Below are positions 35,761 through 43,690 of a stretch of DNA of 64,000 bases, piece after piece (positions within the stretch are counted from its first letter, which is position 1; every line of letters begins with the position of its first letter). The DNA lies in the NCBI GenBank assembly GCA_964401995.1, contig CAYOAP010000011.1, positions 48,853 through 112,852 on the forward strand, read 5' to 3'. The stretch comes from DATCBF01 sp964401995 (lineage in GTDB: Bacteria > Actinomycetota > Thermoleophilia > Solirubrobacterales > 70-9). A program made the translations under genes and the position numbers. Under the pieces are notes generated by a model. It saw only the letters and a list, made by a program, of their open reading frames with translations. It searched no databases and was not told where the DNA came from.

Positions 35761-35846
35761 GTGCAGTACCTAGAAGACGTCCAGGTGTTCCAAAACGGCC
35801 CACCAGGGAGCCGAATGCAGGCCAATTGGCAGGAAAAATCGGAGTG

Positions 35847-36533
35847 CTAAAAAGGCAGCACGGCGAGGCGCTCTGCCTCGGCGACACCGACGTACGGCGC
35901 CAGTGCCGCCTTCGTCACATCCGGCAGCAGCTCCTCGAGCCGCTCTGTTTCGCCAGCGACGATCCGCCTCGTGATCAGCGACGCCACACCGGCGACGACC
36001 GCCTGGTCGGTGTCCTCTCGAGGCGGCCTCCCCGACGGAGGAGGACCGGCGCCCTCTCGAAGCAGCGGCGCGAGCGTCTCGATCACCTTGCGGTGGTGAT
36101 CGGCGATCGGCGGCCCCGCGGCCAAGGACTCGACCATGCCGAGGCGGGCGAGTTCGGGCTCCGAGGCGAGGAAGCGAAGCAGCACCGCCAAGGCCACGCG
36201 AACTCGCTCTGCCGCCACCTTCACCGGCTCGATCGCCGCCACCATTTCGGCCCGCAGATGAGCGGCGACGAGGTCGTAGGTGGCGAGGAAGCAGTCCTCC
36301 TTGCTCTCGAAGTGCTCGTAGAAGGTGCGTCTGGAGACGGCCGCGGCTTTGATCACGTGGGCAACGGTGGTGTCGGCGTAGCCACGCTCGTTGATCACCA
36401 AGACGAAGGCGGCGATCAATCGTTCACGATGATTGGCGGCGACGAACTCGCGCGGGAGGCCGTGCCGGCCGGCGGGCAGGCGCGCCAGTCGGAGGGCAAG
36501 CGGGTCGTCTGGTCCACCCCCCTTTTCGGCCAT
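35847..36533 (-). CDS. TetR/AcrR-family regulator (TetR-1)
   Basis: A 228-residue protein with the pre-helix motif LPAGRHGLPREFVAANHRERL, the helix-turn-helix TTVAHVIKAAAVSRRTFYEHFESKED, and a ligand domain ending ALAPYVGVAEAERLA. It stops 87 nt before the -35 of the exported-protein promoter, making it the closest candidate regulator. It follows TetR-2 by 45 nt. Confidence 0.9.
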   Translation of the reverse strand: MAEKGGGPDDPLALRLARLPAGRHGLPREFVAANHRERLIAAFVLVINERGYADTTVAHVIKAAAVSRRTFYEHFESKEDCFLATYDLVAAHLRAEMVAAIEPVKVAAERVRVALAVLLRFLASEPELARLGMVESLAAGPPIADHHRKVIETLAPLLREGAGPPPSGRPPREDTDQAVVAGVASLITRRIVAGETERLEELLPDVTKAALAPYVGVAEAERLAVLPF

Positions 36534-36578
36534 TGATGAACAGTATCGTCACCAAAGAACGATGATGTCGAAGCCGGC

Positions 36579-37193
36579 CTATCTGGGCGGCCGCTGGAGC
36601 TCGGCCATCGCCACCTGAAGGCCGAGATAGGGCCGCAGGACCATGAACATGATCTGGGGCAGCAGCTCGGTCAGGTCATCCTCGGCGCCGCGGAGCAGCC
36701 GTCCGACCACCTGCTCGAAGACAGCGCCGGCAAGGCCTTCGGCTGTGGCCCGGGAGAGCGACTCGGGATCGTCCAACTCCTGGCGACCCATATCGACAAG
36801 CTCGACGAAAGCGTCCGCGGTCGCATCGAATCGCTTCTGAAGCGCCTCGCTGCCGACATCGCGGCCACCCCCATGCACGCGTCCCCGGGCCGGGTTTTCC
36901 TGCCAGAAGTCGAGGATCGCGTAGCCGACCGCGCGTATCCGGTCCGCCCATGCCTCCTCACTGGCGAAGGCGGCAAGGGCGACGCCCATGTATTCCTCGT
37001 CGATGGCTTCCCAGGCCGCCAGGAAGCAGGCGTCCAGATCGGCGAAGTGGCGGGCGAAAATCACACGATCGATGCCGGCTCGATCGACGATGGCCTCAAG
37101 CCGGGCCCGCTTGTAGCCCACCTCCCCGACCACCTCGATGCAGGCCTCGACGATTCGCGTCCGCTCGTCGACGAGCGGCGCGTGGCCGGTCAT
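36579..37193 (-). CDS. TetR-family regulator, divergent (TetR-2)
   Basis: A 204-residue protein without the GRH motif. The helix-turn-helix is RARLEAIVDRAGIDRVIFARHFADLD, in which FARHF replaces the usual FYEHF. The C-terminus MVLRPYLGLQVAMAELQ matches the end of the other TetR proteins here. Middle gene of three tandem TetR genes, with short gaps on both sides. Ligand unknown. Confidence 0.85.
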   Translation of the reverse strand: MTGHAPLVDERTRIVEACIEVVGEVGYKRARLEAIVDRAGIDRVIFARHFADLDACFLAAWEAIDEEYMGVALAAFASEEAWADRIRAVGYAILDFWQENPARGRVHGGGRDVGSEALQKRFDATADAFVELVDMGRQELDDPESLSRATAEGLAGAVFEQVVGRLLRGAEDDLTELLPQIMFMVLRPYLGLQVAMAELQRPPR

Positions 37194-37230
37194 CGCGACC
37201 CACCACGACGGACGGTGTGGGTGCCAGCGT

Positions 37231-37962
37231 TTAGTTCTTCTGGGCGGCGGTCATCGTCTCGGCCGCGGCGACATGCTTGGCCGCCGCCTCCCCCATGTAG
37301 GGGGTCAGGGCGAACTCGACGATGGCCGGAAGAGAGCTCTCTATGCGATCGCCCTCGCCGTGGAGCAGGCTCTTGTTGATCATCCAGACGATGCCGCCGA
37401 CGACGATGTCCTCCATCGACTCGGGCAGGTCGGCGCCCATCGGGGAGTTCCGCCGGCCGAGGCGGAACAGCGGGTCGAAGCGACGCAGCGCCAGCTCGTA
37501 GTGATCGAGGGCAACCGGGCCCGCGCTCTGCGATTCGCAGAGGCAGACCCGGGCGAGGGGCGGATTCTCGGCGACGTAGCCGAGGAAGGCGGCAAGGCCG
37601 ACGCGCACCTTTGCCTCCCAGGCGCCGGTCTCGGCTTCGGTTGTCTCGAGAACCCTGCGCACAGCCTCGTCGGCGGCCTCGTCGAGAATCGCGACGAAGA
37701 GCGCTTCCTTGCTCTCGAAGTGCTCGTAGAAGGTATGCCGGGCGACACCCGCGGTCTTCACAATCTGGGTGAGAGAGGTGGCGGCAAAGCCGCGCCCGAC
37801 GACCAGCCCCGTCATCGCCACCATCAGGCGATCGCGCTGGTGCCGGGCGACGAAATCGCGGGGCAGATGATGCCGACCCGGCGGCATGCGCGTCAAATGC
37901 GAGAGCTCTTCGGGCGCCAACTCCACGACCGAAGGGTAGCGATCGGCGTAGAGGCCACCCAC
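37231..37962 (-). CDS. TetR/AcrR-family regulator (TetR-3)
   Basis: About 243 residues from the GTG at 37960-37962 (VGGLYADRYPSVVELA). The motif MPPGRHHLPRDFVARHQRDRL leads into the helix-turn-helix ATSLTQIVKTAGVARHTFYEHFESKE, and the protein ends EFALTPYMGEAAAKHVAA. The frame remains open upstream to 38112 but that part looks non-coding. First gene of the TetR array; inverted repeats upstream could be its operator. Confidence 0.85.
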   Translation of the reverse strand: MGGLYADRYPSVVELAPEELSHLTRMPPGRHHLPRDFVARHQRDRLMVAMTGLVVGRGFAATSLTQIVKTAGVARHTFYEHFESKEALFVAILDEAADEAVRRVLETTEAETGAWEAKVRVGLAAFLGYVAENPPLARVCLCESQSAGPVALDHYELALRRFDPLFRLGRRNSPMGADLPESMEDIVVGGIVWMINKSLLHGEGDRIESSLPAIVEFALTPYMGEAAAKHVAAAETMTAAQKN

Positions 37963-38004
37963 TTTCCGGCGCAAAGCCGGTGCCGACTGACCGTTTAGGC
38001 ACCA

Positions 38005-38026
38005 CCCTGTACCCAAGACTACAGGG
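38005..38026. promoter_or_regulatory. Inverted repeat upstream of TetR-3 (possible operator)
   Basis: CCCTGTA and TACAGGG separated by 8 nt, inside a wider pair AGGCACCA (37997-38004) and TGGTGCCT (38048-38055). It lies 43 bp before the TetR-3 start. The symmetry suits a TetR dimer. Confidence 0.45.
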
Positions 38027-38163
38027 ATCGTTCCTATTAATTGTGGTTGGTGCCTGTGATGCCAGCTGTCTTCCCTCCAGCGGCACCTCCAATCTCCACG
38101 ATAGAGGAACAACGTCGTTTCAGCTTGGTTTTCGACGAAATCGGAGGCCGTCAGCTGACTGCG

Positions 38164-38489
38164 CCGCGGCGCTTGCCGCTCAGATCCCAGATCACGTCCG
38201 CTTCGGAGATCTGCTGGCGGCTGGCCGAGGCGGCGACCTCGTCCCAGGGCAGCTCGGCCTCTGGGAGGTCGTCCCAGCGGGCCAGGTCGAGGGCCTCCAG
38301 CGAGCCCTGAAGCGCTGGGCCAAGATGCTCCTCGGAGCGCAGCAGGGCTCTCATCACCTCAAGCTGCTTGTCGCTCAAACGGACAACCAGGGACGGCCTC
38401 GATCCGGTTCTCGCGAACCGACTCGACCCGGATCGTGTAGCCGTTGGAGGTGGTCGTGTCGCCGCGCTTGGGCAGCCGCCCGAGCTCGC
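38164..38489 (-). pseudogene. Broken partial duplicate of the 80-residue gene plus the end of the CBS-domain gene
   Basis: Bases 38164-38388 match 40206-40430, and 38393-38489 match 40515-40611, with few changes. The 84 bp between the two blocks in the intact locus are replaced here by 4 bp (AGGG). This removes the start codon and upstream region of the 80-residue gene, and fuses it out of frame to the last part of the CBS-domain gene. No proper start remains, so it is read as a pseudogene. Confidence 0.8.
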
Positions 38490-38531
38490 TCTGCCCGTAC
38501 GTAAAGATTCGTACACGAACCGCCTTGTTCT

Positions 38532-39050
38532 TTAGAGTCGCCGCGCCTCAAGCAGAGTGGCAACGTCCTCCAAATCGCGGCTGCGTCCAGACTCCCGCTT
38601 CAGCCGGATCAAGTCGTCGAACCCGATGGCGCGCACCGAGACGCCCTCGACGATCGCCTCCACACCGCGCGGCCGCATCTCTTCATAAGGGCGCCCGCCG
38701 GGGATCTCGCTCGGATCGAACAGGTCGAGGCCGCCCGCAGTCGTGCGCAGGGTGAAGTTGCCGCCTTTGAATAGATCCTCCGGGTCGCGCGGATCGACGT
38801 CCAGCAGGTCCGCATCGACCCCGAAGAGAGTTGCGCCCAGATCTCGAAGCGCCCCGGCTAGGCGCTTCATGTTGTCGCGAGTCCACTCGACGAGGATGTC
38901 CACGTCGCGGGTATTGCGCACGTGGCCGTGCACATTGACCGCGACCCCGCCGATCGTCAGGTACTCCACCTCGTGGCGCTCCAGCGCCTCAAAGATCCGG
39001 ACTGGATCCAATGGCCCCCGATCGAGCTCCGACGGCAGGTCTTCAAGCAT
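38532..39050 (-). CDS. Nucleotidyltransferase-fold protein (AbiEii/MNT-like), cassette 2
   Basis: A 172-residue protein with the nucleotidyltransferase signature YLTIGGVAVNVHGHV and RNTRDVDILV: a GG followed by a D-x-D pair. A later acidic/basic region, FDDLIRLKRESGRSRDLEDV, is typical of AbiEii-like and related toxin nucleotidyltransferases. The ATG at 39050 overlaps the upstream HTH gene by 8 nt (a TTG two codons earlier is possible). The arrangement of HTH protein plus nucleotidyltransferase suggests a toxin-antitoxin or defence module. Transferred nucleotide and target are unknown. Confidence 0.78.
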   Translation of the reverse strand: MLEDLPSELDRGPLDPVRIFEALERHEVEYLTIGGVAVNVHGHVRNTRDVDILVEWTRDNMKRLAGALRDLGATLFGVDADLLDVDPRDPEDLFKGGNFTLRTTAGGLDLFDPSEIPGGRPYEEMRPRGVEAIVEGVSVRAIGFDDLIRLKRESGRSRDLEDVATLLEARRL

Positions 39051-39432
39051 CTTCAATCCTGCGCTCGCCCAGTGGCTGCAGAGCGGTTCGTGCCAGCCGG
39101 TCGCCGAACCGCATCCACGCGAACAGGCTCGCCAAGCGCTCTGAAGGTGTAAGCAGAGCCTCGGCCGCGAGATGGGTGGGATCGGCCTCGCTGCCGCCTA
39201 GCGCTCGCAGCTCGATGGCAGGTTCAAAGCCCAGAGCCGTCAAGCAGGCCGCAAAGCGCTCGAAAGAGGGCGACTCGTGGCCATTCTCGATGCGGCTGAT
39301 GGCCGGCGCGGCAATTCCCGTCCTGATCGCGAGCTGGCGCTGGGAGACGCCGGCGGCATGGCGGGCATCCCGCAAGGCCTTGCCAAGAGCCGGGGGCGGA
39401 GGGGCAGATCTGGTCTCCTGAAGAGAAGGCAT
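39043..39432 (-). CDS. XRE-family HTH protein, probable antitoxin of cassette 2
   Basis: A 129-residue protein. Residues about 18-75 form a Cro/C1-type helix-turn-helix (LRDARHAAGVSQRQLAIRTG, then APAISRIENGHESPSFERFA). The C-terminal half (LTPSERLASLFAWMRFGDRL) may bind the partner. The ATG at 39432 is chosen; the frame upstream overlaps the neighbour gene. A TAACG-N4-CGTTA repeat at its start could be its operator. It is followed with overlap by the nucleotidyltransferase. Confidence 0.82.
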   Translation of the reverse strand: MPSLQETRSAPPPPALGKALRDARHAAGVSQRQLAIRTGIAAPAISRIENGHESPSFERFAACLTALGFEPAIELRALGGSEADPTHLAAEALLTPSERLASLFAWMRFGDRLARTALQPLGERRIEDA

Positions 39433-39445
39433 AACGGATACGTTA
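39432..39445. promoter_or_regulatory. Small inverted repeat at the HTH gene start
   Basis: TAACG-GATA-CGTTA covers the start codon and the short gap after the upstream nucleotidyltransferase gene. It is a plausible site for autoregulation by the XRE protein. Confidence 0.35.
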
Positions 39446-39457
39446 ACGCTGAATGCG

Positions 39458-39970
39458 CTAGCTGTCGAGCCCAGGAATCGGCTCGACCGGCAACTCGCCA
39501 TAGATCGCCTCGAGCTCGCTCAGGTCCATCTTGTCCTGGGGCCTGCCCGCGAGGCGCTTGAAGCCGACGATGGTCGGCAAGGCGGCGAGGCGCACCGTCT
39601 GCCCCTCCCAATCGGTCGTATCCGCTCGTCGGGAAACGGTCTCGTAATCGAGCGGCGCCAAGCCCCCTCGCATGATGTCGATGATGCCGTGGCGGCTGTT
39701 GACGCGCAGGGTCTCGGCCCCGGCGATGTCCTCAATCGTGAGGATCTTGTCGTCGCGAAAGCGCCTGCCGTCAATGCGCTGCAGGAAGCGAAGCACCGCG
39801 GCGTCGGCGTCCGGGCCGTCGGGCACGAGCAGGTCGGAGTCCTTCGTCGCGCGCACGTAGCCGTGGAAGATGACGCTGAAGCCACCGATCACGACGTGAT
39901 CCAAGCCGGCCGCCGTAGCGTCGGCAACTACACCGGCGAGGTCAGGTCCAGAGGGCTCGCTTGGGGGCAT
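39458..39970 (-). CDS. Nucleotidyltransferase-fold protein, cassette 1
   Basis: A 170-residue protein with HVVIGGFSVIFHGYV and RATKDSDLLV, the same GG...D-x-D layout as the gene at 38532 but with little other similarity. A conserved-looking C-terminal FKRLAGRPQDKMDLSELEAI resembles the ending of AbiEii-type proteins. The ATG overlaps the upstream 74-codon gene by 29 nt. Most likely the toxin-side partner in a two-gene module. Confidence 0.75.
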   Translation of the reverse strand: MPPSEPSGPDLAGVVADATAAGLDHVVIGGFSVIFHGYVRATKDSDLLVPDGPDADAAVLRFLQRIDGRRFRDDKILTIEDIAGAETLRVNSRHGIIDIMRGGLAPLDYETVSRRADTTDWEGQTVRLAALPTIVGFKRLAGRPQDKMDLSELEAIYGELPVEPIPGLDS

Positions 39971-40163
39971 GGCCAGACTTCACGGACGCGGCGAGCAGCG
40001 ACATCGCCTGCTGGGAAAGCCTCTGGCCCTGCTCAAGCCGCTGGGCCGGAGTAAGTGCCATGTTGGAGGCGCGCAGCTGCTCCGCCTCTTCGCGATTGAT
40101 CGCAGCCCACTCGGCCTCGTTGCCGGGCGCGAGAAGAGGGCCGGTGCGGATTCGGGAACTCAT
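39942..40163 (-). CDS. Small helical protein, probable partner of cassette 1 nucleotidyltransferase
   Basis: 73 residues from the ATG at 40161-40163 (a GTG at 40169 is an alternative). The sequence NEAEWAAINREEAEQLR and PAQRLEQGQRLSQQAM is helical and charged. No helix-turn-helix is recognised. TACTAT ends 8 nt before the ATG and could be a -10 element for a leaderless transcript. The overlap with the nucleotidyltransferase gene suggests an antitoxin-like role, which is inference. Confidence 0.6.
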   Translation of the reverse strand: MSSRIRTGPLLAPGNEAEWAAINREEAEQLRASNMALTPAQRLEQGQRLSQQAMSLLAASVKSGHAPKRALWT

Positions 40164-40192
40164 CGACACAGATAGTAGCCCTGCAGGCGTTT

Positions 40193-40435
40193 TTAGCGGA
40201 CAACTCCGCGGCGCTTGCCGCTCAGATCCCAGATCACGTCGGCCTCGGAGATCTGCTGGCGGCGGGCCGATGCCTCGACCTCGTCCCAGGGCAGCTCGGC
40301 CTCTGGGAGGTCGTCCCAGCGGGCCAGGTCGAGGGCCTCCAGCGAGCCCTGAAGCGCTGGGCCAAGATGCTCCTCGGAGCGCAGCAGGGCCCTCATCACC
40401 TCAAGCTGCTTGTCGCTCAAACGGACAACCCACAT
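40193..40435 (-). CDS. 80-residue protein, unknown function (intact copy)
   Basis: Starts MWVVRLSDKQLEVMRALL; an acidic helical protein (LPEAELPWDEVEASARR, SEADVIWDLSGKRRG). It follows the CBS-domain gene by 45 nt in the same direction. A damaged copy lies at 38164-38388. I do not recognise the family. Confidence 0.6.
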   Translation of the reverse strand: MWVVRLSDKQLEVMRALLRSEEHLGPALQGSLEALDLARWDDLPEAELPWDEVEASARRQQISEADVIWDLSGKRRGVVR

Positions 40436-40611
40436 GCTGTACCTCCAGGGATTCGGCGGGGCGCGGGTTGCCCGGAAAAGCTAGGCGTCGCTACGGACGG
40501 AACCGCTGATGCGAACGGCCTCGATCCGGTTCTCGCGAACCGACTCGACCCGGATCGTGTAGCCGTTGGAGGTGATCGTGTCGCCGCGCTTGGGCAGCCG
40601 CCCGAGCTCGC
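40206..40611. repeat. Direct repeat, intact copy (partner of 38164-38489)
   Basis: Contains both matching blocks (40206-40430 and 40515-40611) with the 84-bp intervening piece that the other copy lacks. The two copies lie in the same orientation about 2.04-2.12 kb apart and enclose the nucleotidyltransferase cassettes. Confidence 0.8.
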
Positions 40612-41779
40612 CGAAGACGTAGCCGCCGACCGAGTTGTAGGCGTCGCTGTCGACCGGCAGCTCGATCCCGGCGTCGGCGAGGTCGCCGAGCGAGACGTGG
40701 CCGCGGACGAACCAGTCGCCGCTGGTCAGCTTGCGCAGGGCGGCGGCGCGGGGGTCGGTCTCATCCTCGATCTCCCCCACCACCTCCTCGAGGATGTCCT
40801 CGACGGTGACGATCCCGACCGTGCGGCCGTACTCGTCGACGACGACCGAGAGCGAGGTGCGCTGGACCTGGAGGTCGTGCAGGAGGTCGTCGAGCGGGCG
40901 CGTCTCCGGCACGATCACGGCGTCGCGGATGACCGACTCGATCGGCGCCTCCGCCCCGTCGCTCATATAGAGGCGGGCGAGGCTGTTGTTGTGGACGATG
41001 CCCTTGACCTTGTCGGGGTTGTCGTCTTCGATCACGACCAGGCGGGTGTGGCCGGAGGTGACGCAGCGGCGCAGCGCCCCCTCGGCGCTCTCGGTCACGT
41101 CGACCGTGACCACGGCCGGGATCGGCGTCATCACCTCGCGCGCCTCCTGCTCGTGCAGGTGGAAGACGCCGCCGAGCATCCCCGCCTCGCCGGGGTCGAG
41201 CGTCCCCCCCAGCTTCGAGCGGTCGATGATCTGCTTCAGGTCCTCGGAGGTGTGGTGCTCCTCGATGTCGGTCGGGTTGACGCCGAAGAGGCGGATGATC
41301 GCGTTGGAGAAGCGGCTGAGGGCGAAGACGACCGGGGCCGAGAGCAGGCGGAAGAGGTTGAGTGGGCGGGAGACGCGGCGCGCGGTCCGCTCCGGATTGG
41401 CGATCGCCAGCATCTTCGGCACCTGCTCGCCGATGCTGATGTGGATCGCGGTGACGAGGGCGAAGGCGATCGCGACCGAGAGGCCGACGGCGACACCGTG
41501 CGAGAGGCCGCCGAAGATCGGTTCGATCAGGACCGCCAGCGAGGGCTCGCCGAGGAAGCCGATCCCGATCGAGGCGACGGTGATCCCGACCTGGCAGGCC
41601 GAGAGCGACTCGTCGATCTTGTCGAGCTGCTCGACGACGGCGTCGGCGCCGCTCTCCCCCTCCTCGGCAAGCTGCTCGATCTTGCCGCGGCGGCTGCGGA
41701 CCAAGGCGAACTCGGCGGCGACGAAAAAGCCGTTGATCGCGATCAACAGCAGCAGGAGCGCAAGCAGCAGGATGCTCAT
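40481..41779 (-). CDS. CNNM/CorC-HlyC family membrane protein with CBS pair
   Basis: A 432-residue protein. The N-terminal CNNM membrane domain (NGFFVAAEFALVRSRR, LSACQVGITVASIGIGFLGEP) is followed by a CBS pair (REVMTPIPAVVTVDV and VIRDAVIVPETRPLDDLL, with VDEYGRTVGIVTVEDILEE) and a C-terminal CorC/HlyC domain (FVRGHVSLGDL). Family members export or sense Mg2+/Co2+. The last ~30 codons are duplicated at 38393-38489. It diverges from the cobalamin-type binding protein gene. Confidence 0.92.
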   Translation of the reverse strand: MSILLLALLLLLIAINGFFVAAEFALVRSRRGKIEQLAEEGESGADAVVEQLDKIDESLSACQVGITVASIGIGFLGEPSLAVLIEPIFGGLSHGVAVGLSVAIAFALVTAIHISIGEQVPKMLAIANPERTARRVSRPLNLFRLLSAPVVFALSRFSNAIIRLFGVNPTDIEEHHTSEDLKQIIDRSKLGGTLDPGEAGMLGGVFHLHEQEAREVMTPIPAVVTVDVTESAEGALRRCVTSGHTRLVVIEDDNPDKVKGIVHNNSLARLYMSDGAEAPIESVIRDAVIVPETRPLDDLLHDLQVQRTSLSVVVDEYGRTVGIVTVEDILEEVVGEIEDETDPRAAALRKLTSGDWFVRGHVSLGDLADAGIELPVDSDAYNSVGGYVFGELGRLPKRGDTITSNGYTIRVESVRENRIEAVRISGSVRSDA

Positions 41780-41887
41780 CGCTTATGTGCCCGGGTACTT
41801 CGGGGGAGGTCGTCTTCGGCCATGCGGCTGACGAAATATAGCTTTCCGCCCTGCCGGCGCCGCGAGAAGTGCCATATTGAGCGGCGA

Positions 41888-42784
41888 ATGCGCATCGCGA
41901 GCCTGGTCCCATCGGCAACGGAGATGCTGTTCGCCCTCGGCCTGGGTGACAGTGTCGTCGCAGTCACGCACGAGTGCGACTACCCGGCGCAGGCCCGCTC
42001 ACTCCCCCACCTGACCAGCACGGTGCTGCCGGAGGGACTGGGCGCGGCGGAGATCGACGCCACCGTGAAGGCGATCGTCGCCGAGGGCCGGGCGCTCTAT
42101 GAGCTTGATGAGGAGCGGCTGGCCGAGCTTGAGCCCGACCTGATCGTCACCCAGGCGATCTGCGCCGTCTGCGCCGTCTCTTACGAGGACGTGCTCGAGG
42201 TCGCCGCACGGCTGCCGGGCAAGCCGCGGGTGATCCAGCAGGACCCCAACAACCTGACCGAAGTGCTCGAAGACGTGGTCCGCCTGGGCGAGGCCGCCGG
42301 GGTCCCCGAGGCCGGCCACGAACTGCGCGGTGAGCTCGAGGGCCGGCTCTCGGCGGTGCACGCCGCCGTCGCCGGCGCCCCCAACCCGCGGGTGATCGCC
42401 CTGGAGTGGCTCGACCCGCCCTACGTCGGCGGCCACTGGGTGCCGGAGATGATCTCGATCGCCGGCGGCGACGACGTCGCCGGGCCGCCCGGGCTGAAGT
42501 CGCCCGAGGTCAGCTGGGGCGAGCTCTCGGGCCTCAACCCCGACGTGACGATCGCGATGCCCTGCGGCTGGTACGTCGACGCCTCGCGGGCGCAGGCGAT
42601 GGAGCACTGGGAGCGGATCGAGGCGCTCGGCGCCGAACGCGTCTTCGCCGTCGACGCCGCCTCGACCTTCTCCCGCCCGGGCCCAAGGCTGGTCGACGGG
42701 GTCGAGCTGCTCGGCCATCTCTTCCACCCCGACCGGGTCGACGCTCCCGGCAACATCGGCTTCGCCAAACTGGCCCCGGCCTAG
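41888..42784 (+). CDS. Cobalamin-type periplasmic-binding fold protein (BtuF-like)
   Basis: A 298-residue protein starting MRIASLVPSATEMLFALGLG, with THECDYPAQA, DLIVTQAICAVCAVSYED and a C-terminal lobe (PYVGGHWVPEMISIAGG, NPDVTIAMPCGWYVD). This matches the vitamin B12/Fe-siderophore ABC binding fold. It has no signal peptide or lipobox, which is common for this subgroup but means an ABC role is uncertain. The frame runs open upstream through antisense sequence; the ATG at 41888 is the sensible start. Confidence 0.82.
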   Translation: MRIASLVPSATEMLFALGLGDSVVAVTHECDYPAQARSLPHLTSTVLPEGLGAAEIDATVKAIVAEGRALYELDEERLAELEPDLIVTQAICAVCAVSYEDVLEVAARLPGKPRVIQQDPNNLTEVLEDVVRLGEAAGVPEAGHELRGELEGRLSAVHAAVAGAPNPRVIALEWLDPPYVGGHWVPEMISIAGGDDVAGPPGLKSPEVSWGELSGLNPDVTIAMPCGWYVDASRAQAMEHWERIEALGAERVFAVDAASTFSRPGPRLVDGVELLGHLFHPDRVDAPGNIGFAKLAPA

Positions 42785-42785
42785 C

Positions 42786-42836
42786 CGAACTGCATCAACT
42801 TCTCTACCCAGCAGATCGAAAAGTTGATGCAGTTCG
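42786..42836. repeat. 51-bp palindromic element, copy 1 (bidirectional terminator?)
   Basis: GAACTGCATCAACTTCTC and GAAAAGTTGATGCAGTTC (one mismatch) around a 13-nt loop, with a flanking C-G pair. It fills the gap between convergent genes, 2 nt after one stop and directly before the other. Its arms are identical (bar one base) to the element at 59101, in opposite orientation judged by the loop. Confidence 0.8.
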
Positions 42837-43661
42837 TCAGGCGATCGCCAGGGCGCCGAGAATCGAGACGACGCCGAGCGCGGCGATCGCGATCAGCTCG
42901 GCTGGGAAGTGACGCGGGCCCAGCTTCCCCCGCTCGCCAGCGAGGATGATGAAGGCGGAGATGACGCCGACGACGAGGCCGCCGAGGTGGCCACCGAGGC
43001 TGATGTCGGGATTGCTGACGCTGATCACCAGGTTGAGGACGAGGATGATCCCGATCGACCGCGCGACCGCATCGAACCCGCGGCCGCGGGCGATCACGAA
43101 GGCGGCGCCGAATATGCCGAACACCGCTCCCGAGGCGCCGACCGTCAACGCGTCGGGCGAGAGCAGCAGCGCGCCAAAGGCGCCTCCAAACAACGAGGCG
43201 AAGTAGAGGACGACAAAGCGCGGAGTCCCGATCGCCGGCTCCAGCAGCCTGCCCAGAAAGTAGAGGGCGAACATGTTGAAGCCGATGTGCAGGAGGCCGT
43301 CGTGGAGAAAGCCCCCGGTGAGCAGCCGATACGTCTCACCGGCAGCGACGGATGGGCCAAAGAGGCCAAATTCGCTCACCACAGGCGCGTAGGTAGTGGT
43401 GAGGCCGCCAGGGCCCGAAGCCACCTCGGCAAAGAAGGCAATGACGTTGATCACGATCAGGACGATCGTCGCCGGGAACTGGATGCCGCCCGGAGTGAAG
43501 GCAGCGGACCCGCTCCGCACCTTGGTCCGTTCGCGCATGCACTCGGGACAGCGCATCCCGACCGGCGACGGGGTCATGCACTCGGGGCAGATCGGCCGCC
43601 CGCAGGAGGAGCAGGAGACCGCCGTCTCGCGCTTCGGGTGTCGGTAACAGGTCTCTGCCAT
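42837..43661 (-). CDS. Rhomboid-family intramembrane serine protease with N-terminal zinc finger
   Basis: A 274-residue protein. A Cys-rich N-terminus (CYRHP, CSSCGRPICPEC, GMRCPEC) suggests a zinc-binding B-box-like domain. About six membrane helices follow, with the rhomboid motifs HIGFNMFALYFLG, the catalytic Ser in GASGAVFG and the catalytic His in GGHLGGLVVG. The ATG at 43661 is chosen over an upstream start because it begins the Cys-rich domain. It likely cleaves membrane proteins; substrate unknown. Confidence 0.9.
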   Translation of the reverse strand: MAETCYRHPKRETAVSCSSCGRPICPECMTPSPVGMRCPECMRERTKVRSGSAAFTPGGIQFPATIVLIVINVIAFFAEVASGPGGLTTTYAPVVSEFGLFGPSVAAGETYRLLTGGFLHDGLLHIGFNMFALYFLGRLLEPAIGTPRFVVLYFASLFGGAFGALLLSPDALTVGASGAVFGIFGAAFVIARGRGFDAVARSIGIILVLNLVISVSNPDISLGGHLGGLVVGVISAFIILAGERGKLGPRHFPAELIAIAALGVVSILGALAIA

Positions 43662-43690
43662 CGGGCAGCGGAGCCTACAATCGTCGCCGA

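Noticed and set aside
40367..41887. Upstream extension of the cobalamin-type binding protein frame
   Set aside because: It runs opposite the CNNM/CBS gene and has antisense-like composition; the protein family starts at the ATG at 41888.
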